Origin: Smittia aterrima
Lineage: Eukaryota > Arthropoda > Insecta > Diptera > Chironomidae
Direction of reading: 5' to 3'
NCBI GenBank assembly: GCA_033063855.1
Contig: CP093829.1
Location: 13,175,537 to 13,239,536, forward strand
DNA length: 64,000 bases
Part shown: piece after piece, positions 23,064-36,100 of the stretch
Layout of the letters: every line of letters begins with the position of its first letter
Numbering within the stretch: the first letter of the stretch is position 1
The notes under the pieces: generated by a model
Seen by the model: only the letters and a program-made list of their open reading frames with translations
What the model was told of the DNA's origin: nothing
Database searches by the model: none
Made by a program: the position numbers and the translations under genes

Positions 23064-26000
23064 GTTAGGTTTATCTCTCTGTATTGATTACAAAGCGACT
23101 TTTGATGTAAAATTAATGGTATTTGTTTAAGTCATCTCGACTTTTTCCTCGCGCATTCCACCTCGTTATCAACTTTTCTTCGTCTTCGAATGCATGCAGA
23201 TAACAGTTTCTTAAGTTATTCGAATAGTTCTCTTTTTTTTTGCATCGTGCAAGTGGAAAAGTGCCAAGTACTGCTGATGCGATTACGAAAACCAATTTTC
23301 GAATTTACATTTCTATTTATCACCTTCAAGTCAAAAGTGTTCGCTCGCTGGCTTGAAAAAAAATGTTTCTCAAACGTTCGCTATTAAAAAGACGTTTCAT
23401 GTTTAAAACTATTTGAAGCTGTCAGATGCATTAGGAAAGCGCGGAATGGAAGATTCTTGTAGCGCGGCAGAAAAGTGGTTTTCGCTCGTTCGCTCTCTTT
23501 TAAAACTACAAACCATGACAAAGCTCAACATTTTTTTTATCGTCTCGTCTTAAGTTTTCTTTTCCTTGACAACAATAGAATCTCTTCATGAGTTCCCAAA
23601 ACAGCGACACACAAAGCAAAATGCTTTTCCTCACTCGGATTGCTTATAAAAGACTAAATTGTTCGCAAATGATAATATTTTTATAAGAAACAGGAAAATT
23701 TCGTCTGAGCTCTGCTTTTCTTCTATCCCTTGTGATAATGCTCTTGTTTTTTTTTATCTCGCCGCTTTTGATGGAAGTTTTTGGCCTGAGATTGGTGTGA
23801 GATATTCGACACAATGATTGCGTCGTGATTGACAAAAAGTTCAAATGTTTCTATAGATTTTATTGAATATTTCGGAAAGAATCTCGTTTTGGGAAGAATT
23901 TAAAAGGATAAGGGACCAATAAAATATTTTTGCCTTAAAATGTTGTAAAAAAAAAGAAAAATATTGGAGCACATCCGACAACTCGCCCACTTTAGAAGAT
24001 GTTGCAATTCTTTAGATGAAAGGAAAATAAATTGATAGAAAAATAACCCGTTGATTCAAAAAAATTATGTCATTTTTGTATTGTCGAAGAACGAGAGAAT
24101 GTTTATTTGTTTAGTTTCTTTCTTCTACGTTTCGTCTCGGATTCAAGTCCTGATTTATCAAATCGGAAAGAAAGATAAACGTTTTTCATTCTCCAACCCA
24201 CATTTCGTTGAAAAGACAAAATCCTATAATTTTTTTCTTCCTCGGTTCGTAGCGAAGGAAAATGTATTTTTATTGTGGCGACAAATTCTCAAAAAAAAAA
24301 TTCTTTCGTTGGATCGAAAACTGTGCAACGAAAACAAGAGACAACCACGCCAGATTACATTTACATCCCATAAATTTCCAATTTAAATGCACCCACAAAA
24401 AAATCTGTTTTCTACTTTGCAAAGAGCAATTCTCGATTGCATGGTATCGCACGGGAGTCGTTGCACGATGAAATTATACAACAAATGAGCTTTGCCATCA
24501 TCGAGCTCCATTCGCACAATTCCCATTCGACAAGAAATATTTTATTTGCATTAAACCGTCACAGGAGCTACAGACATAACAATGTTCTGCTCGAGACCAA
24601 CTTCTGACCAACATCCTTCTCTCTCTCTCCCCTCTGCACTCTCGGAAATCGAAAAGTTTTCCTTTTTCGTGGCCGAATTTCATGAAGAATTTATAATAAT
24701 TTAAAATTGCATTTAACATGAAATGCTTTTAAGCTTCTTCCGAATCGCTTCGTCTGTTTGGGCAATAGGGAGGGTCGAGTGAGATGAGAATGTTCTGGGA
24801 AAGAGAAAAGTTGTTTCGTATTCAATTACTTCATTTTAATGCATTAAATATAATTTTTGAGGTCCTTGTCGGTGTTGACGTACATGCCGGCGAGGCGAGA
24901 GAAAAATATAAATAAAGAACAAAATGAAATTTTATATAACGAAGAGAAAAAGTTTTCCTTCTCGCACTTTCTTTCAGGATCAAATTCAGTTAGTCGTTGC
25001 GTGTTTCCAAGGAAAAATTTCAGCTTAAATCTAAGAGATTTTCTTTGACTTTAGGATTCATCTGAGCCAGTGTTGAAAGCAATTTAAGAATGACGCGCCT
25101 TCAAGCATGAAAAATACTATAAAACTATAATCTCTAAATAAATAAAGGCCCTTACATTTCAAAGATTAATCAACACAGCTTTCGAAGCTAAAAGAAAGCT
25201 TTGTCTGGCTGCTGCTTTCGACATGGCCACCGCATGGAGCTTTTTCATCAACGTGATGTTTCATTTTATATTTTCTTTTCATTCATCAGAGTATTGTGTG
25301 TAAGCATTGAACGAGTTCCAGGAGTTTTGACGATGTTTCCTTTCGGCTGCTTAATTTCCTTCTGCGCAGAATCAAATGGAAGCCGAGCATACATTTGGAA
25401 ACTTGGAAAAGCAAGCGCTTTTTTTGCACACGGATCTGCGAAAAAAAAGTTTCCACTCAGAAACAGAGCGAACGTTAAAGACGCAAGACAAGTTTCGTTT
25501 CGCGCGCGTATAAGAAGTGTTTGAGTTAATCATTGAATTATCGGTATTTTTCAATAACGTCGCGTGAGCGGACTGGATTTAGTGGCCACTGATTCAATAT
25601 CGTTCGCCAGAAAACACATTTTTATAAAAGAAAAGCTATTTGATTGCCCCATGCCGAAGAGTAAATCGTGAATAAAAGGAAAACAAGTGCGAAGGGCAAA
25701 ACGAAGCAGTGAGCGGAGTTTTTTTTTTCGGTGTGTGAGGTGAAGAAAATTGGCAAATGTGTATTTTCTTTCGTCTCTTCTTTCCTGCTACGTGTTTTCT
25801 CGCTTTGCACTCGGGACTCTGTAACGTGTTTGTTTCTGTTGGGCTAATTAAAATCTCCACGTGTGCACAGCGAAGCAAGCAACTTTTATCAAGCAAAGTT
25901 TTTTTTTCTTCGCTTTTGTTTCGGCGCCTAACTCCTATCCCTCATTGAATAGAGAAAAATTGCTTTCGAATACAAAAAAAAGTTTTGTGCTAATCAACAA

Positions 26001-29000
26001 AAGAAATCTTTTAAAAGAATCCTCGAACAACTGGCAAAGAGCGAGAGCAGAGGAATGTGAGAAGAAAATTGAAAAAGCAAACTCCAAACACTAAATCTGC
26101 AACGAAGGAGGCGAAAAAAGTGAGCAAACTTTAATGCTGGTATTTACCGGGCAAATACAGCGCATTTTTATATGCACAACACAGCAGCAGCCACATCAGC
26201 AGCGCTTGATGAAAAGAAACGGAAGAAAATCCCTCCAGACAAGCAAATTATAGTGGAGCTCATGCAGCGTTCGAAAGAGCTCTCCGCCGTTTGCTTTCCT
26301 TGTGGAAATTGTCGATTTGGCGAAAGTCTGGGGTGGCAAAGAGCAAAGCGGTTGGCTGTAAAACAGCGAATCCCCTCTCTAACCACACAGCAAATCCATT
26401 AAGTTGTGCAATTAAGCGATGAAGAGAACGAGGGAAAATTCCTCGTGTAATGCCGCGAAAATTGCTGGAAAAAGTAGTGAATTTAGCACGTAATCTCGAC
26501 TGTCGGTAAAAGACGATCAACCGATTTAAGCGGCACTTTTTATGCTGCGGCATTGAAAGCACTTACTAGCTTGAGCACCCCCCGACACTTTGAAGTGCGC
26601 TCGTGGTGAGATCGTGAACAAGTTTTCAGGATTTACCATTTTATCATATTTCAACCAATAAATGAGATTCAGAAACGAAAGCAGAAGCCTCTGTTTATGT
26701 TCATGTAAACTGTCTGCAGTCGAAGCATATTTTCCATTTTAACGAGGATTATGTTTGTTTGTCTCTCAAATTTATCTCTCTGCTCCTCCGACAGCAAAAC
26801 TTTTTTTTATTCTCCAAGCTTTGCTTCAATCGCCCCTCCAGCAGCATTCAAATAGAGGCGACCAGAAGAACGAAGAAATAAAGTTGAAGAAGAAGAATTC
26901 TCTGTGATCCAAAACAATTTTTTAAGCTGGTGAAAAATTTATTTCTACGTTTTTTGGATGGGGAGCGAAAAACGAAGTGAGAGCTAATTTGCATACATGG
27001 CAGCGTGCTCGAGACGAGCTCCCAACGTACGTGACAAAATTTTCCACTCTTTAAAAGGTTTCTTCCCCTCCATCTGAGTTTCAACCGATAAAGTAGAGTC
27101 GGTTCGGTTAATGGGAAAGAGCACGGATGTCTCACATGTATAAAGTATCTCGAGTAATGGGCGAACGAGAGCTTTTCCTATTTAATATTCCATGCTGTCA
27201 ACGTGATAAAATTTTCAATATTTCGATTGTTTGTTAATTTCTCGCTTTCGTATATCGCTCTCAGATAATCGAATCGTTCCAACGATAAACTTTCGTTGCG
27301 AAAACTTCGCGATGTCGATCCTTTCCCATGAATAATTTTTCAATGGGGTTTTGATGTCTATACGACAGAATCTCATACATTTTCTACTTACCCTCACTCG
27401 AAACTCGCTTTGTTCGTCATGTTTATCTGGGTTGATTTTAAAAATTTGATTATCCTTCCCCAACTTTTTGTTGTGTATTTTCACACAACTCCATGTAAGC
27501 GAAGAAACGGGGGAGAAGAAATTTGATGAAGCATGATTATGGTTTTTTCTTCGAGCAATCCCAAGAGATAGAGAGGAATAGTTGATGAATTATTTATGAC
27601 AAATTTCCTTTCGATTTTTGTTGCTTTTTAGTGACAACGGGTGGTTGCACGAGTGTAAAGAACTATTTTTGCATTTTAAATGTTCAAAGGATAATATTTT
27701 TGTTGTTGTTTAATTATAGCTCAGAGACTTCTGATTTTAATTGCTCAGGATTTCGCTTCATCCTGCTTTTGTACTTGGCAAATCTCAAGCTCACTACGCA
27801 ATTCTTTTATACTCCGTAGAAAATCCCTAAAAGTGTTGAAAACGTTAAACTTTCCAAAAGCGAGAGACGTTTTAATTATTTTCTTGCAAATACAATTTTC
27901 TTAATTTATGCACTTTTACATTTGAAAAACAAGCAAACCTAATTCAGAACTTTCTGATGAAAGAAAGTTCAGATTGTTAATTGAAAAATGACTAAAAACT
28001 TTTCCAAGTCAGCACAAACACAAAGAAAAACTTTGATCGCATGCTTGCCGGAAAGTTAAAATTCCATGCGACGATGAAATATTTCCAACGAAGACTTCCA
28101 ATAATCATGTTGTGAAACAACAGGCGTTAAGGTTTTTTAACAAACAAAACTATTTTAAACTAAAAAAATTATTTTAAATTTTTTATTTAATTTAGTTTAA
28201 AAAAATGAACTCAAAATATCCAAATATATTATTTTTTCAAATTATTTGTTTTTTAGATAAAATAAAAGAAAAAAATATTTTAAATATTTTAAAATTTTTT
28301 AGATCTTAAATTTCTGCTTGATAAAAAATCTACCCCAAAAACAACAATCTTCATTTCCACCAAACACATTTCAGATTCTGTGGTATGGAGTAGAATTAAT
28401 TAAAGACTGGAATGTTGTTCGCTCATGAAATGAATCGAATTTGTTTGTTCAATATGAGCGAAGGCGATGAGTGAAATGAAGACAACGCGCTTTTCAAATT
28501 AATCTCTATATGCTTGGAGTTATCTTAAAGTCAAGAAAAATACTTTAATTGCATAACGTAACGAGGGAGATAACATTCTGCGATTATATGAGCACATGCT
28601 AGAGGTCAATGATGCAATTTAATCTTTTAAATTCTTCTTGTGTCTCTTTAAACTTTTTTATTACTTAGTTATATCTCGTCTCTTGTTAGAGTCTAACTCG
28701 ATTCCCCTTTTTTTTCTGAAATGTGCATATGACTATGCTGACTTTATATACTTCTTCCACAACGAACGCAATTATATAAAGAAAACCCACACACTCTCGC
28801 TCCGCACTCCGCTCATGTGTTGTTCGAAGAGAAGAAAACTCACAGAATTGACTTATTTTTTTGTTTGAGTGTTCACTTCTCAGTCTTTAAGTCGATGCCG
28901 GCATAATAAGCTAACAGTGAATCGAAAGAGAACTTTTATTATTTTCGAAAGCAAATCATTATTTTGTTTATTTTTTTGGCGAGATAAAAGTTGTCGCGTT

Positions 29001-30047
29001 GGATTTGATATCAATCAATTGGTTTGGGTGTTCATAACGCGTCGATGATTTATCGCGAATCATTGAAACCGAGAGCGACGAGCTGCTGTGTTAAATAATG
29101 CTGACCATAGCTTCGTTCACAAGCAGATAAATTTCATTAAATTGACGAGAACGGAGATCGCGCAAAAACAAAAATATATTCTCATGAATGAGATTAAAAA
29201 TATAAGAAGTGAAAATAAAATATTTTTATTTTGAGGGACCATAAGTGAAGTCATATCAAGTGTAGTAATCATAAATAAATCGAAGACAAGACTTTTCGGA
29301 AAAAGTTTTCCCGACTCATGCTCGGACTTTTTATTTCTCACATTTCCACACATTGCAAGAAAGTCGAGACGAAAGAAAGAGTTTTGTTGTGTTCTAAAAA
29401 TAAAAGAGTGATGTTTGTGAAATATTTTGATATCGATTTATCATAAAATTATTCTCATGAAATTTTGCAGAACGAGCTGATAAGAATCTTGTGCTTGAAA
29501 ACGATTAGATAAGTCACGAGCGCCAATTATCGATTCCATGGATTCAATATTCGTGGCGAGACAAAACATATTTCAAACGAGGAAATCTTAGTTAAATGTT
29601 TACTCGCAATTAAAAACTTAACCAACAACATTTCGAGCAAAGTGATAAAGAATCCGCGGAATGTGTTTGAAGCATTCGCTTAGATTCGTAAAATAAATAT
29701 TTGAAAAATTGTTGTAATCAGAGGAGAGCTTCGAGGTGGATGAGAAAATTCAGAGAGAAAATTCATCGACATTGCCACGAAGCCGGCACAAAGTCAACAA
29801 TTCAGTGAAAAATTGAAAACTAATTTATAATATAAAGAAACTCAAAATTAGCAGGAAGCTAAAGTCTGTAAACATCCAAGAAAAAGTAGTTTTCCATTAA
29901 AAAGTTTTCGCTCGGATATTGGAAACTGAGGAAAATTCTCAAAAAGAAAAATTAATTTGTTTTCTCACAAACCTCACACGAGCAAAAAGTGTTTAAAGTG
30001 AAGATAAAGCAAACGATTTAAGCAGAACAATAGCAATTTCAGCAAAT
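23064..30047. other. intergenic region between Frl and the luna first coding exon
   Basis: About 7 kb without a supported gene. It starts with the Frl 3' UTR; the first clear AATAAA I see is at 23918-23923, so the UTR may be about 0.9 kb. The right part should contain the luna promoter and 5' UTR. A CpG-richer patch lies at about 25,200-27,100. A very AT-rich block with an inverted repeat lies at 28,130-28,320. Open frames here are all about 110 codons or fewer and featureless. Confidence 0.6.
28153..28202. repeat. AT-rich inverted repeat (12-bp arms)
   Basis: TTTTAAACTAAA (28153-28164) is the exact reverse complement of TTTAGTTTAAAA (28191-28202), with a 26-bp AT spacer between them. It sits inside about 190 bp that is almost pure A/T. 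It could form a hairpin, be a mobile-element remnant, or be chance in such biased sequence. Confidence 0.5.
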
Positions 30048-30149
30048 ATGGATATTCTACCAAGTGGTAACATCTTTCGGGAGCTGCAAGATATCCAAGA
30101 TTTTGGGTATTTCTCATCGCAGTCATCCATCGAAGATCAATGGCAACAG
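30048..30149 (+). CDS. luna: first coding exon of a KLF6/KLF7-type zinc-finger factor (luna orthologue), partial
   Basis: This encodes 34 residues, MDILPSGNIFRELQDIQDFG then YFSSQSSIEDQWQQ. It lines up without gaps with the N-terminus of vertebrate KLF6/KLF7, whose pattern is MDVL..(S/I)FQELQ..H(E/D)TGYFSALPSLE..WQQ. As I recall, WQQ is also where vertebrate coding exon 1 ends. This acidic N-terminal segment is diagnostic for KLF6/7, the group of Drosophila luna; family members are nuclear transcription factors binding GC/CACCC boxes through three C-terminal C2H2 fingers. The start has an A at -3, G at +4 and an in-frame stop upstream with no Met between. The exon ends CAG|GCAAGT, a strong but non-canonical GC donor. 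No second exon or zinc finger was found to the right, so the rest lies beyond the window. Confidence 0.85.
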
Positions 30150-33100
30150 GCAAGTAATCTTTCTTTTAACAATTTGCGTGAATCGCGTCTTGACCTCGAG
30201 AGTTGATTGTCGAATTAAAAGAAATTGCCACTCGACAAGGGAATTCAGTGTTTCCTTTTCATGATGCTTGGCTTAGTTACCCTCCATTCAGTTTCCACAT
30301 TACATTGACCCGAAGCATCATCGTCTCGGGAGAGTCTGAACTCCAAAGAGATTCCGTAATCAGAAAATATTGCTTACGATGAGAACAGCGAGGATAAAAA
30401 TATCAAAAGAGAATTAATTTCAATAAAGTCGACGACGAAATTCACTAAAAATAAAGTTTCGTTAACTTTATTTGTGCATTCATTCAAAATGTCAAAAGAG
30501 CGAAAGGAAGAAACAAAAAATGTGCTAAGATTAAACAATAATCTTCTTGAGTGAGACAAGATTCGACTACCGACATCGTCATCCGTCAATTTCTCAATGC
30601 TTCCCAAGCGATGATGAAGCAATCGTTTATTAATCACACGTATGAGAAGATTTACGCGAAATCTTGAGTCGCTTCCGAGCGGCGTTTGAATATAACGAGT
30701 TGAACGATGAGTCATCAACGACGACGACGAGGCTTGAGAACGCGTGAATAAAAAATCAAAACAAAAAACTTTTTTTTCCACGATGAAATTTTTTTTTGTT
30801 GTAAGATTTATAAGCAAAATGTTCTTTGCTCGTGCTTAGTGCCACAAACCTTTGTGTAACGATAGGACAAAAACAATGATCGATCGACTGAGTTTACAAC
30901 TGATAAGAACTTTGACAAAACTTTTCCCATCTCTCAACAAATTTTTCAAAGCCAAACGAGATAAAGGAAAAAAATTCTGCAAACACTCGATGCACAGCCG
31001 AGTCAATTCATTATCAAACATTCCTTCCACAACGCAGCAATAAATAATATTTTTCCTTTCCGTAGAGTAGAGGAAGTTGTTGGCTATTTATGTATTCGTT
31101 CTCCTCCATTCTCTGATACACACATTTGCAGCGGAAGTTCACTTGCTTTAATATCGTCGCGGGGCTTTCATTGACATTCGGACTCTGACTCACATTTTCA
31201 CAATCATCGACGTAAACCCGTCTCGCTATGTGTACGTATAGATGAGAAGTCATTCAAACGGTTTCGCATCAATAACGCAATTTTTCTCATCGGACCAAAC
31301 AATATTTTGTTGTTGCTTTGTTCGTCCATATCCGAGAGTTGATAGTGTTTTGTTTATGCTCAACATTTTTCACTGCTCGTTGAGCGCGAGAAATTTTTGT
31401 TTATGTTTACGAATTGTACACCCACAAGTTTAGCTCCGGACATTGTAAACTATCGTTTAATCTTCAATACGATGCACATTTCAAGTTGAAGTGAAGTTCA
31501 ACGCTAAACGAATGAATCATTCGTATTTCTATTAAAAGGGTTCACTTGACATTGACATTCGTCAGATATTTTTTTTTAACGATTTGAGTTTTATTTTCGG
31601 GAGAGAAATGTAATTAAATATGCTTTTCATGTTCGCATTTCATGACGCAGGCGAAATGAAAAATTGTCAAGAAGCATGGAACGTCTCGTTTACGACTTTG
31701 TATGCCTTTTCTCTCTCTCTCTTTCGATGTTCGTCGTCAGTTGACTCAACGTCGACAATAAAAGAATTACTGAAATTATAATTTTTTGCTCGTCGAGCTG
31801 TTTCGTGTTATCGAGTACAACTCGAAAGAAACCTCATAGAAATGTGGCAAACGATTATGCCTTCGAAATGATAATGATTATGAAACATTTTTCACTGTCT
31901 TTATCTGTCGAGGCGGAGCGGAGCTCAGCGCAACAAAAGATGAATGACCCGGTTTTTCTTGAGTTGCTAAGAAGGAAACTTTTCCTTCTCGACTCATGAA
32001 TGCTTTAATCTTGTTTTCCAACTCATTTCCATTCTGAATATTATCCTTTCTCTCCTCCTCATCCAAGAGCAAGAAACATCCAACTTACACACTCACACAC
32101 AGAGACCCAATGAATGGAACGAAACAGAAAATTGATTCAAATGTGTTTTCTCGTCGTTTGAAATGAAAATAAAAGAAATATCTAACGAGTAAACAAAACA
32201 GAAAACTTCTCTGTTCTATGTCAATAGGGATTCTGTCGATGGAGCTCAAAAAATTTCTTAACCAGCTCTCGATGCTCTGTGTTTGAATAATAGCTTTTGA
32301 GTCATTAAACTCTCGAGAGAATTTGTTTAATTTTGGGGTTTCTTGTGTCTTCAGCTTCGATGCTTTACCATATCTTTCGATACAATGAGCTTCGAGCTTA
32401 GCTATTTGTGTTTTACTATTGATTCAAGCTTCAGAGATGAAAGGAGTCGTCTCCGAGCAGAGCTGGAGTTAATCGCCGTACTAATCCTGTTAGTTACTTG
32501 AAAATACTTGAGTTCTCCTTCGTTCAGCGAGTAAAGCAGAATACAACAGCGAACATCGTCGTTGAATAAATTTGTTTTAATTTAGAATTATTTCGTAGCA
32601 TTTGTGTTTGAGCGTCGAACTCAAACCAATCCATTTCTATTCCTTATCCCTTTTTCTACGAACTGATTGTTGTATAACTGAACGCATATCCTTGTAAACT
32701 CATCTCGTACTCTACTCGCTCGTTCTCATTACACCCCAAAAGGAATCAAATTTTTTCGCATCATTCGTATGAATTGTATGACGACTTCTCTTTATCTTGA
32801 AGGCGCCTGATTTTCCCCACGAAATTCAATTCGAAGAAAGAGAAGACAAGAGCGAATCGATTTCGAGAAATTAGAAATCAACCTGCGAGCTATTTCAGCA
32901 GCTTAAGTAAAATTTCCATCGTTTCACGCTAGCTCTCAAGAACGAGAAATGCGAACGGCAAGTTCGTAGTTATGTCGATTATGTGCTATTTACATAATGA
33001 TCGCATTCTCGTTTCGGTTTCTTATGCTAGAAAGAAAATCGAATTTATTGATCACTCAAAACCATAAAAATTTCCCGCCAATAAATCCTAATTCGTGCAA

Positions 33101-36100
33101 TAAAATTGCGGGGAAATATTAAAGTTAGCTTTTCTTTCTCTCTCACTCCCCGGCATTCTTTTATCGTTCCACATCCTGATTTCAACGTTCGCCTTGTCTC
33201 GAGATATGGCTGCTCGTGAAAACCGGAAAAGAGAGTCGTTGAGCTCGATAAAAAGGCAAAAGCGAATTATTTGTTTAATGGCAGCAAGCAAATGAACTTA
33301 AGTATTACATTTGTGTCGAGGATCATAGATAAGACTTCTCGAAGTATTTAGCTAAAACATTCGGGAGAAATGTTAAATTGTCAAGCTTAAGGTTTATCTA
33401 TGTTTTTATGTAGATTTAGTCGAAGGATCTCGGGATGGAGCCGTGATGGAACGCCATTAATTCTCTCTCACACACACACGCTTGCTCGCACGCACTAAGA
33501 GTCTAAATGAGATTGGATGGCAAATTGATGGCAATAAAACTTAAAATGAATACATTCTTTGCCCCTACTTTCGCAATAAAAATGGTTCAGGAGTATCAAC
33601 ATGAAGCACAGCTATCACTACTAATAGCTCATATCGAATCGATATTGAGTAGATTAAAAATTCCTTTTCTGTATTTCGTCGTATCCCTTTTCTCCCTCGG
33701 TAATCTAATTTCCATTTAAGCACAGCGCACATCTTCAATGTTCCTTAAATTGTTTAATTGCAAGAAGGCTTCTTGAAGCACATTTCTCAACGAGGAATGT
33801 TCGAAATGATTTTCTCTGGCAAAAGTGGGAGAATAAGAAACGAGGATTGAATCGCAAGGAATCTGACAACTATGAAAATGATAACAAACAAAAGGATCAA
33901 GCGGAGAAGGCTCAGTTGATTGCGGAGTAAGGTACGGGAAATCTGAATAAAAGATTAAGGAGGGAAGCTTCTGGAACAAACAAGAAAAATTATGAATGAA
34001 GTTCCAAAAAATCCTTTCGCTCTCTGATTTAACAATATTGATAAGTTGAACTATGGAAAATATTGTTCTCAAGAGCTACTTCGTAGGAGTTTCGTTTATC
34101 GGAGTGGAATGAGGAAGAAGCAAATGCGATAGCAGAAAGAACGAAGGAAAAGTTTAGACGAGATATGTGAGATGTGACTCCACAAACAATTCTACGGTGA
34201 AAGATTAGAGCGGGGTGGTGAACACGAGATGAAATATCTAATAAAATTAAAGACGAGGAAAAAAGTTCTCGCCTCATTCCATTTTCGAGTCTGAAGTTTG
34301 TTGAAATCCAATAATGTCGTATTGCTCTTACCATGCTTTGAAGGAATGTAAAAGCAAAAGTACATGAAACTTTCCGCAGCTTCATGACTCGGATGGCAGA
34401 AAAGAGAGAGAGGGAAACAAAGCGCGTTAAAGATGTCAGAATATGGAATCTTAAATGGAATCGGATTCCTTTGGCTTCTTGTATCAGAAGAAGGAAAGAA
34501 TCTGAGATTCAAACGACGGTGTGAATTATTGATCTTTAATCTCATCAGTTCCAGTTGAGCGAACTACTTTCAAATCCTCTCGCAACTTAGAATATAGAGC
34601 GACAGCAATAAGGTTTTAATCATCCTTCGTCTGACATTCCGGGGTCGTCATTAACAAATTCCGCAGTAGCATTGAAATCCACAGAGAGAGTCAAGATTAA
34701 GAAATTCCTTCGTCGACTTCGTTTTTCTTCCTTTCATGTCATCAAAAGAGCTTCTTTTAATCGTAAAAGAGAGAAGGAAGAAGATGGAAAAAAACTGGTG
34801 TCGACATTTTCAAGTGAAAGCCATAATAATTGCCACTGATTTCGGCTTTCAACGACGACGACGATGTGAAGTGAGCAGGGAGGAAAACCCTTTTCGGTGA
34901 TAGTGCAAATCTCTGTCGAGAGGCAGCCGAACCATATTTTAAATTTTATAGTGTGTCTTGCGGTTGTCAGCACCAACAAAACCGAAAAGTGCTCTAGAGG
35001 AATCTTCAACTTACTTTAATATGCCATTAATAAGGATAATTTCTTCCCATTACTCTTCCGTTCTTGTCGTCGACTTCTCAGCTTTTCATTCACAGAGGGG
35101 AGCGAGAAAATGAAAAGGTTTGTATGTCGTCTCGTTGCAAAGATCAGCAATACGATAATGCAAGTAGAGACATTTTCTATTTCCTTCTCATCTTGTCCAA
35201 TACTCTCTTAGCATCACGTGAATCGAAATGTCTCTTTTTGAGGTTTGAAAACTTTTTAAAAAAAATCTACTTCTTGAGCTCGTGGAAAAAGAATATCTTT
35301 GAGCTTTCGTTGTTGAGTACCTTTAAATATCAGAAGCTTCTCGAATAACTCATTAAACTTTAAGTCTAACTTAACAAGCTTTTTATAGCTTGTCTCTCGT
35401 TAGAAGAGATCAGCGATGTGAAAACTAGAAAATTGCTTCGGAGAATCCGTTTTTATGTTTGCAAAAACAGGAAATGCCATCAGTGCCCTTCCCCAAGCGA
35501 GCAAAGAGAATTTTTATGAGCAAGATAAGAAGCTTTTAGTTCATTAACAAGAGATATTCAAAGATAAAGTCCGGAACGAAAACTAACGTCACACAAATTT
35601 CCTTTTTCTGCTTCTACTTCTTCTTGTTCTTCTACTCGCCAACTCGAAATAATAAAAAGTTATGACAAGTTTCAACTTTGACGATAATTCTTAGAAGAAA
35701 GTCCAACTGTCATACCCACTCGAGGTTCCAACTCATAGATTCCACTTGAGATGATAAAACTTTTTTTTGCCCCACTCCCTGCAAAAATCTCTTTAGCCAA
35801 CGTACTCCAAGCTCCCCTCGAGTTTCTGTTATCGGTATCGAGAAGCGAATTAGCAATTATGCGAATGATTCGGCAGAGGCGAGGAAACGGAAAATCTCAA
35901 AACATTAAAAAAGATTCAAGATGGAAAATAAATTGACAGAGCGACGTTGTAGGAGGAATCGGCATTTAATTTTATCAGCAGCGCAGTTATCTGACAATCG
36001 TTCGCTTTTGTCCCATTTTCCGCTTTTCCGCACCAACGAGCGGGGATGTAATGCAATTAATTTTATTAATTGATATTTTTTATTTCTCATATTTTAATTA

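Noticed and set aside
30374..30817. 147-codon minus-strand frame just after the luna exon
   Set aside because: It is the longest frame in the non-coding part, but it has no domain and a low-complexity Leu/Phe/Ser composition, as random frames here do.
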